NCBI GenBank assembly: GCA_029934735.1 | Contig: JAOZLR010000174.1 | Location: 1 to 5,856, forward strand | DNA: 5,856 nt | From: Bacteroidales bacterium | GTDB taxonomy: Bacteria; Bacteroidota; Bacteroidia; Bacteroidales; JAADJA01 | Direction of reading: 5' to 3' | Shown here: piece by piece, positions 5,182 through 5,856 of the stretch | Position numbering within the stretch: position 1 is the first letter of the stretch | Layout of the letters: the number at the start of each line of letters is the position of its first letter | The notes under the pieces: generated by a model | Seen by the model: the letters and a program-made list of their open reading frames with translations, nothing else | Databases searched by the model: none | What the model was told of the DNA's origin: nothing | Translations under genes and position numbers: made by a program

Positions 5182-5856
5182 GAATAATTTCTTTACTCTT
5201 ACTAATGCTGGTTTCAGGATTTTCGGGATTCTCACAATTCCTTTCCGGAGACTGTTGCACTTGCTATGCATATGAATATGGCAGTCAGAGTAACTACTTC
5301 AGGGACTCTTCACTGTATCTCATGCTTAACCGGGAGACTGAAGACTGGGAAGAAAGTTCTTTTGCCAGATACAACTATGACAATAGAAGGCTCTCTGAAA
5401 CAGTCAGTTATTATTTTGATCATGACAACTATCAAAGGGTTGGTTCGTTCATGCAAATAAAAACTCCTGATCCGGAAAATAAAAACATAAAAAGGCTACA
5501 ATACCGATGGGACAAGGATTTTCAAAACTGGAAAGAAAGCAGTCGTTCTGTTAGTTATTATAAAGAAAACAAGAAATTATCACATACTGTAAATTTCAAA
5601 TACGATGAATTATCTGCTGATTGGGTAAAGAACATAAGGAATGAATCTACATCCAACAGCAAACTTTCAGCCACTTCCAATGCAATGAAAAAATGGGTTT
5701 CAGGCAAATGGCTCACTACCTCAGAAAATAATTGCACCGATGATCTTGTTAAACTCCAAAGGACATGTATTTCATCTTCTTTGAATGAAGAAACCGGCCT
5801 ATGGGAAACCAGCCGTAAAACCCTTTACCAGTACAATACTGATATGCGACTTGCCC
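5178..5856 (+). CDS. Exported W-repeat protein, partial at window edge
   Basis: The frame opens with ATG at 5178 and stays open for 226 codons to the window end, so the C-terminus is missing. Residues 1-20 form a classical signal peptide (MRIIS, a leucine-rich core, then GFSGFSQ), so the protein is exported. Next comes a cysteine cluster, C26-C27-x-C29. The rest is built of units of about 30 residues anchored by tryptophan at 57, 118, 149, 178 and 209, with a Trp-less unit around 85-87. The unit pattern is roughly W-[EK]-x-S-[SR]...Y-x-Y, with a Leu 14-16 residues after the Trp (72, 134, 163, 193, 225). Similar W/Y repeats occur in large secreted Bacteroidota proteins, many carrying a C-terminal type IX sorting domain, but that end is not visible here. 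The function is unknown; a surface or adhesive role is only a guess. The start overlaps the stop of the preceding open frame (ATGA). Confidence 0.75.
   Translation, partial: MRIISLLLLMLVSGFSGFSQFLSGDCCTCYAYEYGSQSNYFRDSSLYLMLNRETEDWEESSFARYNYDNRRLSETVSYYFDHDNYQRVGSFMQIKTPDPENKNIKRLQYRWDKDFQNWKESSRSVSYYKENKKLSHTVNFKYDELSADWVKNIRNESTSNSKLSATSNAMKKWVSGKWLTTSENNCTDDLVKLQRTCISSSLNEETGLWETSRKTLYQYNTDMRLA

Noticed and set aside
5266..5460. 64-codon plus-strand frame near the right end
   Set aside because: It is out of frame with the longer open frame from 5178, which has a signal peptide and regular Trp repeats. The shorter frame is a shadow.

Overview
The window looks like chromosomal DNA from a member of the Bacteroidota, probably a Bacteroidales/Marinilabiliales-type lineage. 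The evidence is an AT-rich background, a 502-residue ATP synthase beta subunit with a lineage-style internal insertion, and an 80-residue epsilon subunit that lacks the C-terminal helical domain. The two genes also form a detached atpD-atpC pair. In addition there are no clear Shine-Dalgarno sequences, one TAnnTTTG-type promoter element lies ahead of atpD, and short GC-rich palindromes sit in the intergenic spaces. The placement rests on recognising protein and motif style; no database search was possible.

Layout, left to right. Positions 1-348 hold no gene. They carry a GC-rich double-hairpin repeat (38-87), further inverted repeats (104-178) and a candidate promoter (about 307-314). atpD (349-1857) and atpC (1917-2159) follow on the plus strand, separated by a gap with a terminator-like hairpin. 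A secreted alpha/beta-hydrolase-like protein (2256-2981) comes next on the same strand, and its link to the ATP synthase pair is uncertain. The convergent gap 2982-3437 contains possible termination hairpins and a composite repeat: a GC-rich palindrome directly followed by an AT-rich degenerate inverted repeat. On the minus strand, 4802-3438 encodes a Tat-exported FAD-dependent oxidoreductase.

The right end holds two items that a simple start-to-stop ORF search misses. The first is a 111-codon open frame (4846-5181) with no ATG, GTG or usable TTG near its beginning, most likely the 3' remnant of a gene. The second is an exported protein (ATG at 5178) that runs off the window edge and is built of tryptophan-anchored repeats of about 30 residues. 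The two overlap as ATGA, which suggests an ancestral translationally coupled pair.

Functionally, only atpD-atpC is a clear unit: the catalytic subunit and the rotor-stalk subunit of F1. The hydrolase, oxidoreductase and repeat protein are all predicted to be exported, but they share no evident pathway. I see no convincing new multi-gene system. The points most worth following are the W-repeat protein, the start-less coupled ORF and the palindromic repeats.
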